Under the pieces are notes generated by a model, which was given only the letters and a program-made list of their open reading frames with translations, ran no database searches and was not told where the DNA came from. This document shows, in pieces, positions 1 through 6,219 of a DNA stretch of 6,219 nt. Source of the stretch: Actinomycetales bacterium UBA1383 (lineage in GTDB: Bacteria; Actinomycetota; Actinomycetes; Actinomycetales; Actinomycetaceae); NCBI GenBank assembly GCA_002305415.1, contig DBQX01000131.1, positions 176,421 to 182,639 of the forward strand. Direction: 5' to 3'. Position numbers and translations under genes: made by a program. Each line of letters starts with the position of its first letter. Positions within the stretch are counted from its first letter, which is position 1.

Positions 1-534
1 GTCGTGGAGGTGGTGCACGATGTCGTGGAGGAAGTACTGCGCCAGGGTGAGGATCGTGAACTCGGAGCCGTTCGACCGGAACCCGCGCCGCGCCTCCATA
101 CCGAGCGGAACCTCACGGAGGCGCGCCGCGAACGCGCCGAGGCTGACCGCGACGGCCGGCGCCACATGGCGCGGGTCGAGGTGGGCGTAGTCGCCGTCGA
201 GCGCGGCCGCGTCCTGGTCCCAGTCCTGGAAGGTCGGGGTGTCCTCGGCGAGCATCAGGTCGAGGCGGGTGAGGAACACGCGGCCCAGGTCACGGACGTG
301 GGCGGCGTACTCGGTGGGTGACCACACGCGCGGGCGGGGGCGGGCGCGGAGGTGGGCGGCGTCGCCACGCTCGAGCAGCTCCACCCACTGGCGGGCGGCG
401 ATGTCCGTGATGTCCGCGACCTGGCGCACGGTGAGGTCCCCGACGGCGACCCCGCACTCCGGGCAGCGGTGGTGCACCGTCCACGTCCAGTCCTTGGTGT
501 CCTTCTCGGGCAGTTCGAGGTCGGCGTGCTCCAT
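1..534 (-). CDS. DinB-superfamily protein (putative metal/thiol-dependent enzyme), C-terminus cut by window edge
   Basis: The visible 178 codons read as a DinB-like four-helix-bundle protein. The family binds a divalent metal with three histidines, and some members are thiol-dependent transferases or isomerases; the substrate here is unknown. Residues 11-28 form a start typical of actinobacterial members, with a D-x-K-D-W-T-W stretch followed by CPECG (Cys24, Cys27). The probable metal ligands are His79 (in EYAAH) and His170 and His174 (H-x3-H near the end). The last visible residues, HHLHD, are the usual C-terminal helix, so probably few residues lie beyond base 1. The chosen start is ATG at 534; an in-frame GTG at 540 is equally possible. 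Neither has a clear Shine-Dalgarno sequence. It is the fourth gene of the leftward operon, 46 nt after the oxidoreductase stop. It is probably cytoplasmic, as no signal peptide is seen. The family call is fairly firm; the function is not known. Confidence 0.8.
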   Translation of the reverse strand, partial: MEHADLELPEKDTKDWTWTVHHRCPECGVAVGDLTVRQVADITDIAARQWVELLERGDAAHLRARPRPRVWSPTEYAAHVRDLGRVFLTRLDLMLAEDTPTFQDWDQDAAALDGDYAHLDPRHVAPAVAVSLGAFAARLREVPLGMEARRGFRSNGSEFTILTLAQYFLHDIVHHLHD

Positions 535-580
535 CGCCACATCGTGGCAGACGGCGGGCGCCGACGGGAAGATCTCGCCG

Positions 581-2029
581 TCACGGCGCCAGCACCGGGG
601 CCCGGTCGATCCCGTACTCGTGCCGCAGGGCGGACAGGGCCGCCCGCCACCCGCCGATGCCGTGGACGCCCGGCCCGGGCGACGTGGACGCGGAGCAGAG
701 GTACAGCCCCCGCCCCCCTGGTGCGCGCCACGGGTCCGCGGCGAGGACGGGGCGCGCGAGCAACTGCGGCAGGCTGACCGCTCCGGCAGCGATGTCCCCG
801 CCCACGTAGTTCGGGTTGTGGTGCTCGAGTTGCGCCGCCGAGTGGGCCGTGGAGGCCAGGACCAGATCCCGGAAGCCGGGCGCGAACCGCTCGATCCGGG
901 CGGTGATCGCCTCGGTCATGTCCCGGGTGGACCCGTGGGGCACATGGGTGTAGGCCCAGAGCACGTGCCGGCCCGCGGGTGCCCGGGTGGGGTCGTGGAC
1001 GCTGGGCTGCGCCACGAGGACGTACGGCCGCTCCGGGTAGTAGCCCCGGGCGACGGCGCCCTCGGCCGCCGTCGTCTCCTCCCGGGTGCCGCCGAGGTGG
1101 ATCGTGCCCGCCTCCCGCAGCCCCGCGGCGGCCCAGGGCACCGGCCCGGCCAGGGCGAAGTCCACCTTCGCGGCGCCGTCGCCGTACCGGAACTGGAGCA
1201 GCCGCCGCGCGTACCCGGCCGGAAGCCGGTCCCCGGCGATCCGCACCAGCGCGCGCGGGGTGGTGTCGAAGAGGACCGCGCGGGCCGCGGGCAGGTCCGC
1301 CAGCGACCGCACCTCGACCCCGGTGGTGAGGGTGGCGCCATGGGCTCGCGCGTCGTCGGCCATCGCGTCCGCGATCGCCTGCGAGCCGCCGACCGGGATC
1401 GGCCATCCCCCCACGTGCGCGGCCCCCGCGAGGACCATCCCTGCGGCCGCCGTGGACAGCGACGGCAGGGGCCGGATGGTGTGGGCGAGCACCCCCGCGA
1501 GGAGGGCGGGAGCCTCCTCCTCCCGCCAGCGCAGCGTCCCGGCACGCGTGCCCTGCTCCAGCACGCCGCGCACGATCCCGGGCAGCTCCCATGGACGGTC
1601 AGGGACAGCGTGGAGCGCGCCCGACACCAGGTCGGCCACCCGGTCCGCGTGGTCGACGAAGGGACGCAGGAGGGCACGCCACGCCGGTCCGTCCCGGCCG
1701 AGGCCGTCCGCCGTCCGCTCCAGGTCCCGCCAGGCGAGGGCCGCCCGCTCCGGGGTGATCGCCTGGGCGTAGGCGAGATCCGGGTTGACGAACCGGACGC
1801 GCTCCGTGAGCCCGAAGTCGCCGAAGAACCGGGACACCAGCGCCATCGGGTGCACCGCGGAGCAGATGTCATGCCGGAAGCCCGGCAGCGTCACCTCCGC
1901 GGTGTGGGCGCCACCCCCGAGGGCGTGGGAACGCTCGTAGACCTCCACGGGGACGCCAGCGCGGGCGAGCGTGACCGCGGCGGCGAGCCCGTTGGGCCCG
2001 GACCCCACGACGATCGCCCGGTCAGGCAC
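581..2029 (-). CDS. FAD-dependent oxidoreductase, phytoene desaturase/PYROXD2-like
   Basis: This is a 482-residue flavoprotein of the amine-oxidase/phytoene-desaturase superfamily. The N-terminus carries the Rossmann dinucleotide motif GSGPNGL (residues 9-15), the ribose-binding acidic residue Glu32 at the end of the second strand (VEVYER), and the following glycine-rich LGGGAHTAE segment (37-45). The C-terminal FAD-contacting motif lies at about 441-464 (GLYLCSAS, then PGPGVHGIGGWRAA), a form seen in actinobacterial PYROXD2-like enzymes rather than canonical CrtI. Length is normal for the family. The start is GTG at 2029, chosen because the Rossmann fold begins at once and a strong GGGGAGGG Shine-Dalgarno lies 4 nt upstream, abutting the stop of the preceding gene. 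There is no signal peptide, so it is probably cytoplasmic or membrane-associated. Members oxidise or isomerise polyene, carotenoid or other hydrophobic substrates, and many have no known substrate. No other carotenoid gene is visible, so calling it crtI would be unjustified. Confidence 0.88.
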   Translation of the reverse strand: MPDRAIVVGSGPNGLAAAVTLARAGVPVEVYERSHALGGGAHTAEVTLPGFRHDICSAVHPMALVSRFFGDFGLTERVRFVNPDLAYAQAITPERAALAWRDLERTADGLGRDGPAWRALLRPFVDHADRVADLVSGALHAVPDRPWELPGIVRGVLEQGTRAGTLRWREEEAPALLAGVLAHTIRPLPSLSTAAAGMVLAGAAHVGGWPIPVGGSQAIADAMADDARAHGATLTTGVEVRSLADLPAARAVLFDTTPRALVRIAGDRLPAGYARRLLQFRYGDGAAKVDFALAGPVPWAAAGLREAGTIHLGGTREETTAAEGAVARGYYPERPYVLVAQPSVHDPTRAPAGRHVLWAYTHVPHGSTRDMTEAITARIERFAPGFRDLVLASTAHSAAQLEHHNPNYVGGDIAAGAVSLPQLLARPVLAADPWRAPGGRGLYLCSASTSPGPGVHGIGGWRAALSALRHEYGIDRAPVLAP

Positions 2030-2033
2030 GTCG

Positions 2034-2041
2034 CCCTCCCC
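2034..2041 (-). promoter_or_regulatory. Shine-Dalgarno of the oxidoreductase gene
   Basis: The minus-strand sequence GGGGAGGG directly follows the first bases of the upstream DUF3160 stop codon and sits 4 nt before the GTG at 2029. It is purine-only and contains GGAGG, matching the 16S rRNA 3' end. It decides the GTG start and suggests that ribosomes finishing the DUF3160 gene could reinitiate here. Confidence 0.7.
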
Positions 2042-4186
2042 TCACCGCGCGAACAGCACGTCCTGCCACGCCGGCCGGGCCGGCGCGGTGCCCGCGTCGA
2101 GGATCGCGCGCCACGCCTCGTCCGTGAGCCGCTCCCCGGTCTCGCTCGTGAACTCGTGGAACGAGTACACCGCCCCGACCGCCACCTGGAAGCCGTCCGT
2201 CCCGGGCACCACGACGAGCATCCGGTCGAACCGGCCGGTCGCGACCTCCAGGACCACGGTGCTGCCGTCGTCGCCGACGCCGGTCGCGATGTCGGCCACG
2301 ATCGCGGCGTCCTGGTCGCGGTCCACGCCGCCCATGTCATCCGGATCCCCGGTCCGCATGGCGAACCCCTCGAGCTCGGCGCCGATGAAGCGGAGGCGCT
2401 CGTTGTCCTCGGCGGACGGCGCGTCACCCCCGAGCTCGGTCCGGGCCACCCGGGCGAGGAAGTCGAACAGCTCGATGGTGTCGTCGAGGAGGGCGGCCTG
2501 CTCGCCGAGGAGCCCCCGCTCCGCGAACCCGGCGCGCATCAGGCCGGCCATCGCGCCCAGCCGCTCGAACACCACCGGGTCGGGCTCCACCCAGTGCCGC
2601 AGGTTCGCCGGCTCCTCGAAGTCACCGCCCATCTCCGCGAACGCCTGCTTGGCGTAGAGGATCGTGTCGTGCTTCAGCTCGGCGTAGGAGCCGAGCCCGG
2701 ACTGCAGGGCCTTGGCCGCCCAGGCCTCGCTGCGCTGGAGATCGGGGAAGGCCGTGCCCCGCTTGGCGAAGCTCGCCGCGATGGCGTAGAGCCACGCGTC
2801 GTAGACGGTGTTGCCCCACTCCTCGACCGGCCGGTCCGCCACCGCACCCGTCAACACTGCCAGCTGGTCGTCGTAGCCCGCGAACTCGCCGGCACCCGCC
2901 TCGGACTGGATACCCACGGCCAGCGACGAGCCCAGGACGGCCGCGACGTCCACCGCCGACGGGAGCGACCGCAGCCGCCCCTCCGCGTCGGCGCCGACAT
3001 ACGGCGGGAGGAGCTGGTCGAGGATCCAGCCATCGAGGACGAACCGGGTGCCCATCAGCAGGACGGACGCACGGTCGGCGTTGACGCGCACCTCCCGCGT
3101 CGTCGTCAGCCGGTCCACCACCGCGCCGAGGGCGTCGTCCCCGGCCAGCGATGCGGGGTCGTCGAGCCAGGAGGCGCTCACCGCGGTCGCGGCGTCGCCC
3201 AGCTCGTGCGGCCGGTAGTCGTCGGCCACGCCGACGAGGAACGACGTCGGCTCGTAGATCAGCTCCCAGAGCGCGAGCAGGTCCTCGTCCGCGACCAGCG
3301 GCCGGGTGGCGAGGAGCGCGAGCCGCATCGGGTCGTAGGTCTCCTCACCGGAGGGCGCGCCGATGGTGCCGGGCAGGCAGAAGCCGAGTTGCCCCAGGGT
3401 GGACATCCCGAGGAAGTAGCGGGTCAGGTCCGCGGAGCGGGTGTAGTGGCCGCGGGGCGTGAACATGGAGTACCCCACCTGGCAGCCGGTGATCGGCGAC
3501 GCGGCCAGCGACGTCCCGCGGGCGTCGATGAGCTCCTTCTCCGCCGCCGCGAGCGGCCCCAGCTCCACGTCCTGGCCGAGCATCGCGGCCGCCACCTGGT
3601 ACAGCTGCACCACCCGGCCGGCCTCCTCCTCCAGCTCCGTTCCGGCCAGTTCGATCTCCTGGTCCTGGGCGCCTTCCAGCAGCCCCAGCACCAGCTCATC
3701 CAGCGCCGGGAGCAGCGTCTCCTCCTCGACGGCGCGGAGCACCTTGTCGAAGACCAGGTGCCACACGTGGTACGCGGCGTCCGTGGTCACGTAGGAGGGG
3801 ACGGTCGCGTAGAGGTTGTCGTCGTAGAGGAAGTGCAGCTGGCGGTAGTCCGCGGGCACCACGACGAAGCCCTGCTCCTCGAGCGCGGCCGCGACGCCCG
3901 CCTCGCCGACCTCGGACGTCAGGGCCGTGGCGAGGGTGACGTCGTCCAGGGACGCCGGGGTCACCGGCCCGCCGTAGGTGGGCTCGTCCGGGTCGAGGAG
4001 GGGAACGCCCGCGAAGGTCGCGAAGGCGGCCTGCGCCGTCGTCGGCAGCCCGGCGAACGCGGCCGGCGGGCTCGCAGTAGGCCTGGCGGTGGGGCTCGCG
4101 CTCGGCGACTCCCCCGAGTCGTGCGGCGTGCAGCCGACGGCGAGGAGCGCCATCGCTCCCGCCGCCAGGATCGCCGTTGCCTTCAT
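2042..4186 (-). CDS. DUF3160 family surface lipoprotein
   Basis: This is a 714-residue exported protein. Residues 1-19 form a lipoprotein signal (one Lys, a hydrophobic Ala/Leu core, then AVGC with Cys19 as the lipidated residue). A Ser/Pro/Thr-rich tether follows at about 20-43, so the protein is probably anchored to the outer face of the membrane. The rest matches DUF3160: SYVTTDAAYHVWHLVFDKVL (131-150) and PRGHYTRS followed by LTRYFLGM (about 244-261) are the hallmark segments of this family of unknown function. Only two cysteines remain in the mature part, Cys235 and Cys270, flanking the GHYTRS segment and possibly disulfide-bonded. The start is ATG at 4186, chosen for the signal peptide and a GAGGAGAGGA Shine-Dalgarno; the longer open frame reaching 4702 is shadow coding inside the upstream gene. 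It overlaps that gene by 4 nt (ATGA). No catalytic activity can be assigned. Confidence 0.88.
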   Translation of the reverse strand: MKATAILAAGAMALLAVGCTPHDSGESPSASPTARPTASPPAAFAGLPTTAQAAFATFAGVPLLDPDEPTYGGPVTPASLDDVTLATALTSEVGEAGVAAALEEQGFVVVPADYRQLHFLYDDNLYATVPSYVTTDAAYHVWHLVFDKVLRAVEEETLLPALDELVLGLLEGAQDQEIELAGTELEEEAGRVVQLYQVAAAMLGQDVELGPLAAAEKELIDARGTSLAASPITGCQVGYSMFTPRGHYTRSADLTRYFLGMSTLGQLGFCLPGTIGAPSGEETYDPMRLALLATRPLVADEDLLALWELIYEPTSFLVGVADDYRPHELGDAATAVSASWLDDPASLAGDDALGAVVDRLTTTREVRVNADRASVLLMGTRFVLDGWILDQLLPPYVGADAEGRLRSLPSAVDVAAVLGSSLAVGIQSEAGAGEFAGYDDQLAVLTGAVADRPVEEWGNTVYDAWLYAIAASFAKRGTAFPDLQRSEAWAAKALQSGLGSYAELKHDTILYAKQAFAEMGGDFEEPANLRHWVEPDPVVFERLGAMAGLMRAGFAERGLLGEQAALLDDTIELFDFLARVARTELGGDAPSAEDNERLRFIGAELEGFAMRTGDPDDMGGVDRDQDAAIVADIATGVGDDGSTVVLEVATGRFDRMLVVVPGTDGFQVAVGAVYSFHEFTSETGERLTDEAWRAILDAGTAPARPAWQDVLFAR

Positions 4187-4977
4187 GGTGTGGTCCTCTC
4201 CTCGGGAGTCCGGTTGATGACGACTGGTTCGGTGCGGCCGTCGCCGTTCACGTCGGCGCAGGCGGGGTCGCCCGCGCCCGGCAGGTCGGGCAGGCCGGGG
4301 AGACTGGTGAAGCCGAAGCCGCCCCAGAGGATGGCGCCCGCCGCGACGCGGTCGTGCGTGTCCACGCTCGACGCGAAGCCGAGCGCGAGGGCGCCGTCGC
4401 AGGCCGCGACGGCCGAGACCGGCCGGAAGAGCGTGCCCGCCACCCACTCCTGCGCCAGGTCGGGAGTGTAGAGGCCCAGGTGGAGGGAGCGGCCGGCGCC
4501 GTCGAGCTCGACCACCTCGGGCAGGAGGCCGCTCACCACGGTCTCGCGGAACGGCCGGCGGAAGACGACGACGACCTCGTCGGTCCCGTCGCCGTCGGGG
4601 TCGCCCGTCGTGGCCTCGACGACGTCGACACCGAGCCGGCGGAGGCTGCCCGGCTCCGGCGTGGTCGCGTCCAGCGGCTCGACCGGCCGGGCGAGCGACC
4701 ACCAGGATCCGTCGAGGGCCACGGCGTCGCCGGCGGGCTGGCCCCAGGCAACTGAGTCACCCGCGCCCGCCTCCCGGAGACCGGTGCGGAAGGCGAGCAC
4801 GCCGTCGTCGTCCGCCAGCGCCTCGATGACCAGGCCGATCACGCCGGCGGTCGCCGGGCCGGCGGAGAGCAGCCACCGGTGGGTCTCCCCGGGGACGTCA
4901 GCTCCCCACTGGCCCGAACCGGCGGGAAGCACGCCGAGGAGGACCAGGCAGGCGGCTGTGGCGCGCGATCCTCGCAC
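4183..4977 (-). CDS. Secreted protein with two FG-GAP/VCBS-like calcium-binding loops
   Basis: This 264-residue protein was not recognised beyond its motifs. It begins with two arginines and a hydrophobic stretch (about residues 8-18), then PAGSG, which looks like a Sec signal peptide cleaved near residue 22. Two Asp-rich loops are visible: D126-P-D-G-D-G-T-D-E134, followed by the beta strand VVVVF, and D242-V-N-G-D-G-R-T-E250, followed by PVVI near the C-terminus. Both fit the DxDxDG calcium loops of FG-GAP/VCBS beta-propeller blades. Only two loops are seen, so a full integrin-like propeller is not demonstrated. Mature cysteines Cys193 and Cys240 could form a disulfide. The start is GTG at 4977. 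It heads the leftward operon, and its stop overlaps the DUF3160 start (ATGA), suggesting a joint extracellular role. Function is unknown; it could be a binding or accessory protein. Confidence 0.75.
   Translation of the reverse strand: MRGSRATAACLVLLGVLPAGSGQWGADVPGETHRWLLSAGPATAGVIGLVIEALADDDGVLAFRTGLREAGAGDSVAWGQPAGDAVALDGSWWSLARPVEPLDATTPEPGSLRRLGVDVVEATTGDPDGDGTDEVVVVFRRPFRETVVSGLLPEVVELDGAGRSLHLGLYTPDLAQEWVAGTLFRPVSAVAACDGALALGFASSVDTHDRVAAGAILWGGFGFTSLPGLPDLPGAGDPACADVNGDGRTEPVVINRTPEERTTP
4194..4203 (-). promoter_or_regulatory. Shine-Dalgarno of the DUF3160 gene, inside the upstream coding region
   Basis: The minus-strand sequence GAGGAGAGGA lies 7 nt before the ATG at 4186 and within the last codons of the upstream gene. 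With the ATGA stop/start overlap at 4183-4186 it supports translational coupling of the two exported proteins, and it fixes the DUF3160 start rather than any upstream in-frame codon. Confidence 0.75.
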
Positions 4978-4983
4978 ACCTCG

Positions 4984-4989
4984 ATCCTA
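4984..4989 (-). promoter_or_regulatory. Putative -10 element of the leftward operon (leaderless)
   Basis: Minus-strand TAGGAT fits the actinobacterial -10 pattern TANNNT and ends 6 nt before the GTG at 4977. Transcription would then begin at or next to the start codon, giving a leaderless mRNA. No convincing -35 is seen (CCAGGT lies 17 nt upstream), which is common in actinobacteria. Alternatively the AGGA inside this hexamer could act as a Shine-Dalgarno from a promoter further upstream. Confidence 0.5.
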
Positions 4990-5000
4990 GGCGGCGGGCG

Positions 5001-5017
5001 CTCGTGACCTGGACGAG
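5001..5017. repeat. Small inverted repeat in the divergent promoter region
   Basis: CTCGT (5001-5005) and ACGAG (5013-5017) are perfect 5-bp arms around a 7-bp centre. The dyad overlaps the putative rightward -10 and lies just upstream of the leftward -10, a plausible place for a dimeric regulator. Arms this short can arise by chance, and it does not match the actinobacterial LexA box or another operator that I recognise. Confidence 0.25.
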
Positions 5018-5020
5018 AAT
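5015..5020 (+). promoter_or_regulatory. Putative -10 element of the photolyase gene (leaderless)
   Basis: GAGAAT fits the relaxed (T/G)ANNNT -10 pattern and ends 6 nt before the GTG at 5027, the same geometry as the opposing promoter. No Shine-Dalgarno precedes that GTG, which favours a leaderless transcript. The first base is not the preferred T and no -35 is evident, so this call is weaker than the leftward one. Confidence 0.35.
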
Positions 5021-5026
5021 GACGGG

Positions 5027-6219
5027 GTGACGACGACCCGGGCGGCGCTGGTGCTCGCGACCCAGCTGCTCGAGGACCACCCTGCGTTCGCGGACCCGGA
5101 CGTCGAGCTGGTCCTGCTGGTCGAGGCGGCGCCGACATTCCGGCGTCGCCCCTATCACGCGCACAAGATGGTGCTGCTGCTCTCGGCGATGCGCCACGCG
5201 GCCCGACGGCTCGAGGAGTCCGGGCGCCGCGTCGCGCGCGTGGAACTCCGGCAGGGGTTGACGTTCGCGGACGGGCTGCGGACGCTCGTGCGCGCGCACG
5301 GGGTGACCGAGCTGGCGTGGATGAGCGCGACGGACCGCGGCGTCGACGCCCGCATCGAGCGGCTCTGCCGCGGCGGCGGGGTGCGCACGCGCCTCTACCC
5401 GGACGGCCTGTTCCTCACGCCGGCCCCGTTCCTCGACGACTGGTTCGCGCGGCACCCGTCGGCCCGGCTGGAGGACTTTTATCGCTGGCAGCGGCGCCGC
5501 ACGGGGATCCTGATGGACGGGGACGCGCCGGCGGGCGGTCGCTGGAACTTCGACGCCGAGAACCGCCAGCCGCTCCCCCGCGGTGTCACGGTGCCGCCGC
5601 TGCCCGTTCCGGAGCCCGACGCGCTGACCCGGGCCGTGATCCTTGATGTGACGGAGGCCTTCCCCGACCACCCCGGCGACCCCGCCACGTTCTGGCTCCC
5701 GGTGACGCCCGACGGCGCCCGCACCTGGCTCGCGGACTTCGTCGCCCACCGCCTCGCCTCCTTCGGGCCGTACGAGGACGCGATGGCGGCCGGGGAGCCG
5801 TTCCTGTTCCACTCCGTCCTCAGCCCGCTGCTGAACATCGGGCTGCTCCGGGTGGACGACGTCGTGCGGGCGGCGCTCGCGGCGCGCGACGCCGTCCCGC
5901 TCGCCTCCCTCGAGGGCTTCCTCCGCCAGGTGATCGGCTGGCGGGAGTACATGCGGGGCGCCTACCGCGTGGCGCCGGGGATGCGGGACGCGAACCACTT
6001 CGGCTTCACCAGGCCGCTCGAGCCGTGGTGGTACACCGGGCGGGACCTGCCCGCCACCCTGCCGGTGCCGGTACGGACCGTGCTGGAGCGCGTTCACCGC
6101 TGGGGGTACGCCCACCACATCGAGCGGCTCATGGTGCTCGGCAACTGGTTCCTGCTGCAGGGCTACGACCCACGCGCGGTGTTCGACTGGTTCTCCGCCC
6201 TCTTCGTGGACGCCTACGA
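5027..6219 (+). CDS. FeS-BCP/PhrB-type photolyase-cryptochrome, C-terminus cut by window edge
   Basis: The 397 visible codons match the bacterial cryptochrome/(6-4)-photolyase family, which uses FAD and blue light to repair (6-4) photoproducts or to sense light. The N-terminal Rossmann-like antenna domain starts at once (LVLATQLLEDHPAF, 8-21). Diagnostic stretches follow: FYRWQRRRTGILMDGD (151-166), GGRWNFDAENR (170-180), LFHSVLSPLLNIGLL (260-274), GWREYMRG (304-311), WWY (334-336) and YAHHIERLMVLGNWFLL (361-377). The paired His363-His364 fit the active-site histidines of PhrB. The window stops at FVDAY (393-397); relatives of about 500 residues suggest roughly 110 are missing. The start is GTG at 5027, because an in-frame TAG lies at 4988 and no other ATG or GTG intervenes. 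The position of the first Fe-S cysteine, 15 residues before His363, appears to be Pro348, and the only visible Cys is Cys114. It is transcribed away from the leftward operon. Confidence 0.92.
   Translation, partial: MTTTRAALVLATQLLEDHPAFADPDVELVLLVEAAPTFRRRPYHAHKMVLLLSAMRHAARRLEESGRRVARVELRQGLTFADGLRTLVRAHGVTELAWMSATDRGVDARIERLCRGGGVRTRLYPDGLFLTPAPFLDDWFARHPSARLEDFYRWQRRRTGILMDGDAPAGGRWNFDAENRQPLPRGVTVPPLPVPEPDALTRAVILDVTEAFPDHPGDPATFWLPVTPDGARTWLADFVAHRLASFGPYEDAMAAGEPFLFHSVLSPLLNIGLLRVDDVVRAALAARDAVPLASLEGFLRQVIGWREYMRGAYRVAPGMRDANHFGFTRPLEPWWYTGRDLPATLPVPVRTVLERVHRWGYAHHIERLMVLGNWFLLQGYDPRAVFDWFSALFVDAY

Noticed and set aside
255..1592. Minus-strand open frame of 445 codons crossing the oxidoreductase and DinB genes
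   Set aside because: It is a different frame of two real genes. Its arginine- and glycine-rich sequence carries no motif, while the real frames hold the FAD and His-triad motifs.
581..2029. Naming the oxidoreductase crtI (phytoene desaturase)
   Set aside because: The C-terminal PGPGVHGIGGWRAA motif resembles PYROXD2-like actinobacterial enzymes, and no carotenoid synthesis gene is nearby.
239..4471. A 1410-codon open frame on the plus strand, antisense to the whole leftward operon
   Set aside because: It is rich in Arg, Gly, Pro and His, has no recognisable domain, and lies opposite genes with clear family motifs. Long stop-free antisense frames are expected in very GC-rich coding DNA.
4187..4702. 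N-terminal extension of the DUF3160 frame back to 4702
   Set aside because: The extension is arginine-rich low-complexity sequence in another frame of the upstream gene. The signal peptide, lipobox and Shine-Dalgarno place the start at 4186.
4978..5026. LexA/SOS box controlling the photolyase
   Set aside because: No GAAC-N4-GTTC pattern is present in the intergenic region.
4898..6118. A 406-codon minus-strand open frame opposite the photolyase
   Set aside because: It has composition typical of shadow frames, no known domain, and overlaps an unmistakable photolyase on the other strand.
1..6219. Mobile element, CRISPR array, tRNA/rRNA or rho-independent terminator
   Set aside because: No transposase or integrase, regularly spaced repeats, tRNA-like fold or GC stem followed by a T-run was seen; nearly all of the window is coding.

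Overview
This window looks like chromosomal DNA from a high-GC actinobacterium (Actinomycetota). The base composition is strongly GC-rich, with third codon positions almost always G or C. GTG starts are used for three of the five genes, and two of those have a -10-like hexamer exactly 6 nt upstream, as in leaderless actinobacterial genes. The DinB-type protein and the PYROXD2-like oxidoreductase both resemble actinobacterial family members. The genus cannot be determined. I see no mobile element, CRISPR array, RNA gene or obvious horizontal-transfer signature.

Layout. Four genes run leftward (minus strand) as one tight apparent operon, in transcription order. (1) A small secreted protein with two FG-GAP/VCBS-like calcium loops (4977-4183). 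(2) A 714-aa DUF3160 lipoprotein (4186-2042), joined to gene 1 by an ATGA overlap. (3) A 482-aa FAD-dependent oxidoreductase of the phytoene-desaturase/PYROXD2 type (2029-581), 12 nt after gene 2. (4) A DinB-superfamily protein (534 to beyond base 1), 46 nt after gene 3 and missing only its extreme C-terminus here. A fifth gene diverges rightward from a 49-bp intergenic region: an FeS-BCP/PhrB-type photolyase-cryptochrome (5027 to beyond 6219), truncated by the window edge.

How the parts may work together. The first two operon genes encode exported proteins of unknown function. Their translational coupling suggests they are made in fixed ratio and may act together on the cell surface. The two downstream genes look cytoplasmic: a flavoenzyme and a putative metal/thiol-dependent DinB-fold enzyme. 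The divergent photolyase points to light or UV response, and a shared control region could link it to the operon, but the sequence does not prove this.

The most interesting points are the coupled DUF3160/calcium-loop pair, the back-to-back apparently leaderless promoters in 49 bp, and a proline in the photolyase where the first Fe-S cysteine of the family is expected. Every stretch longer than 50 nt is accounted for by a gene.
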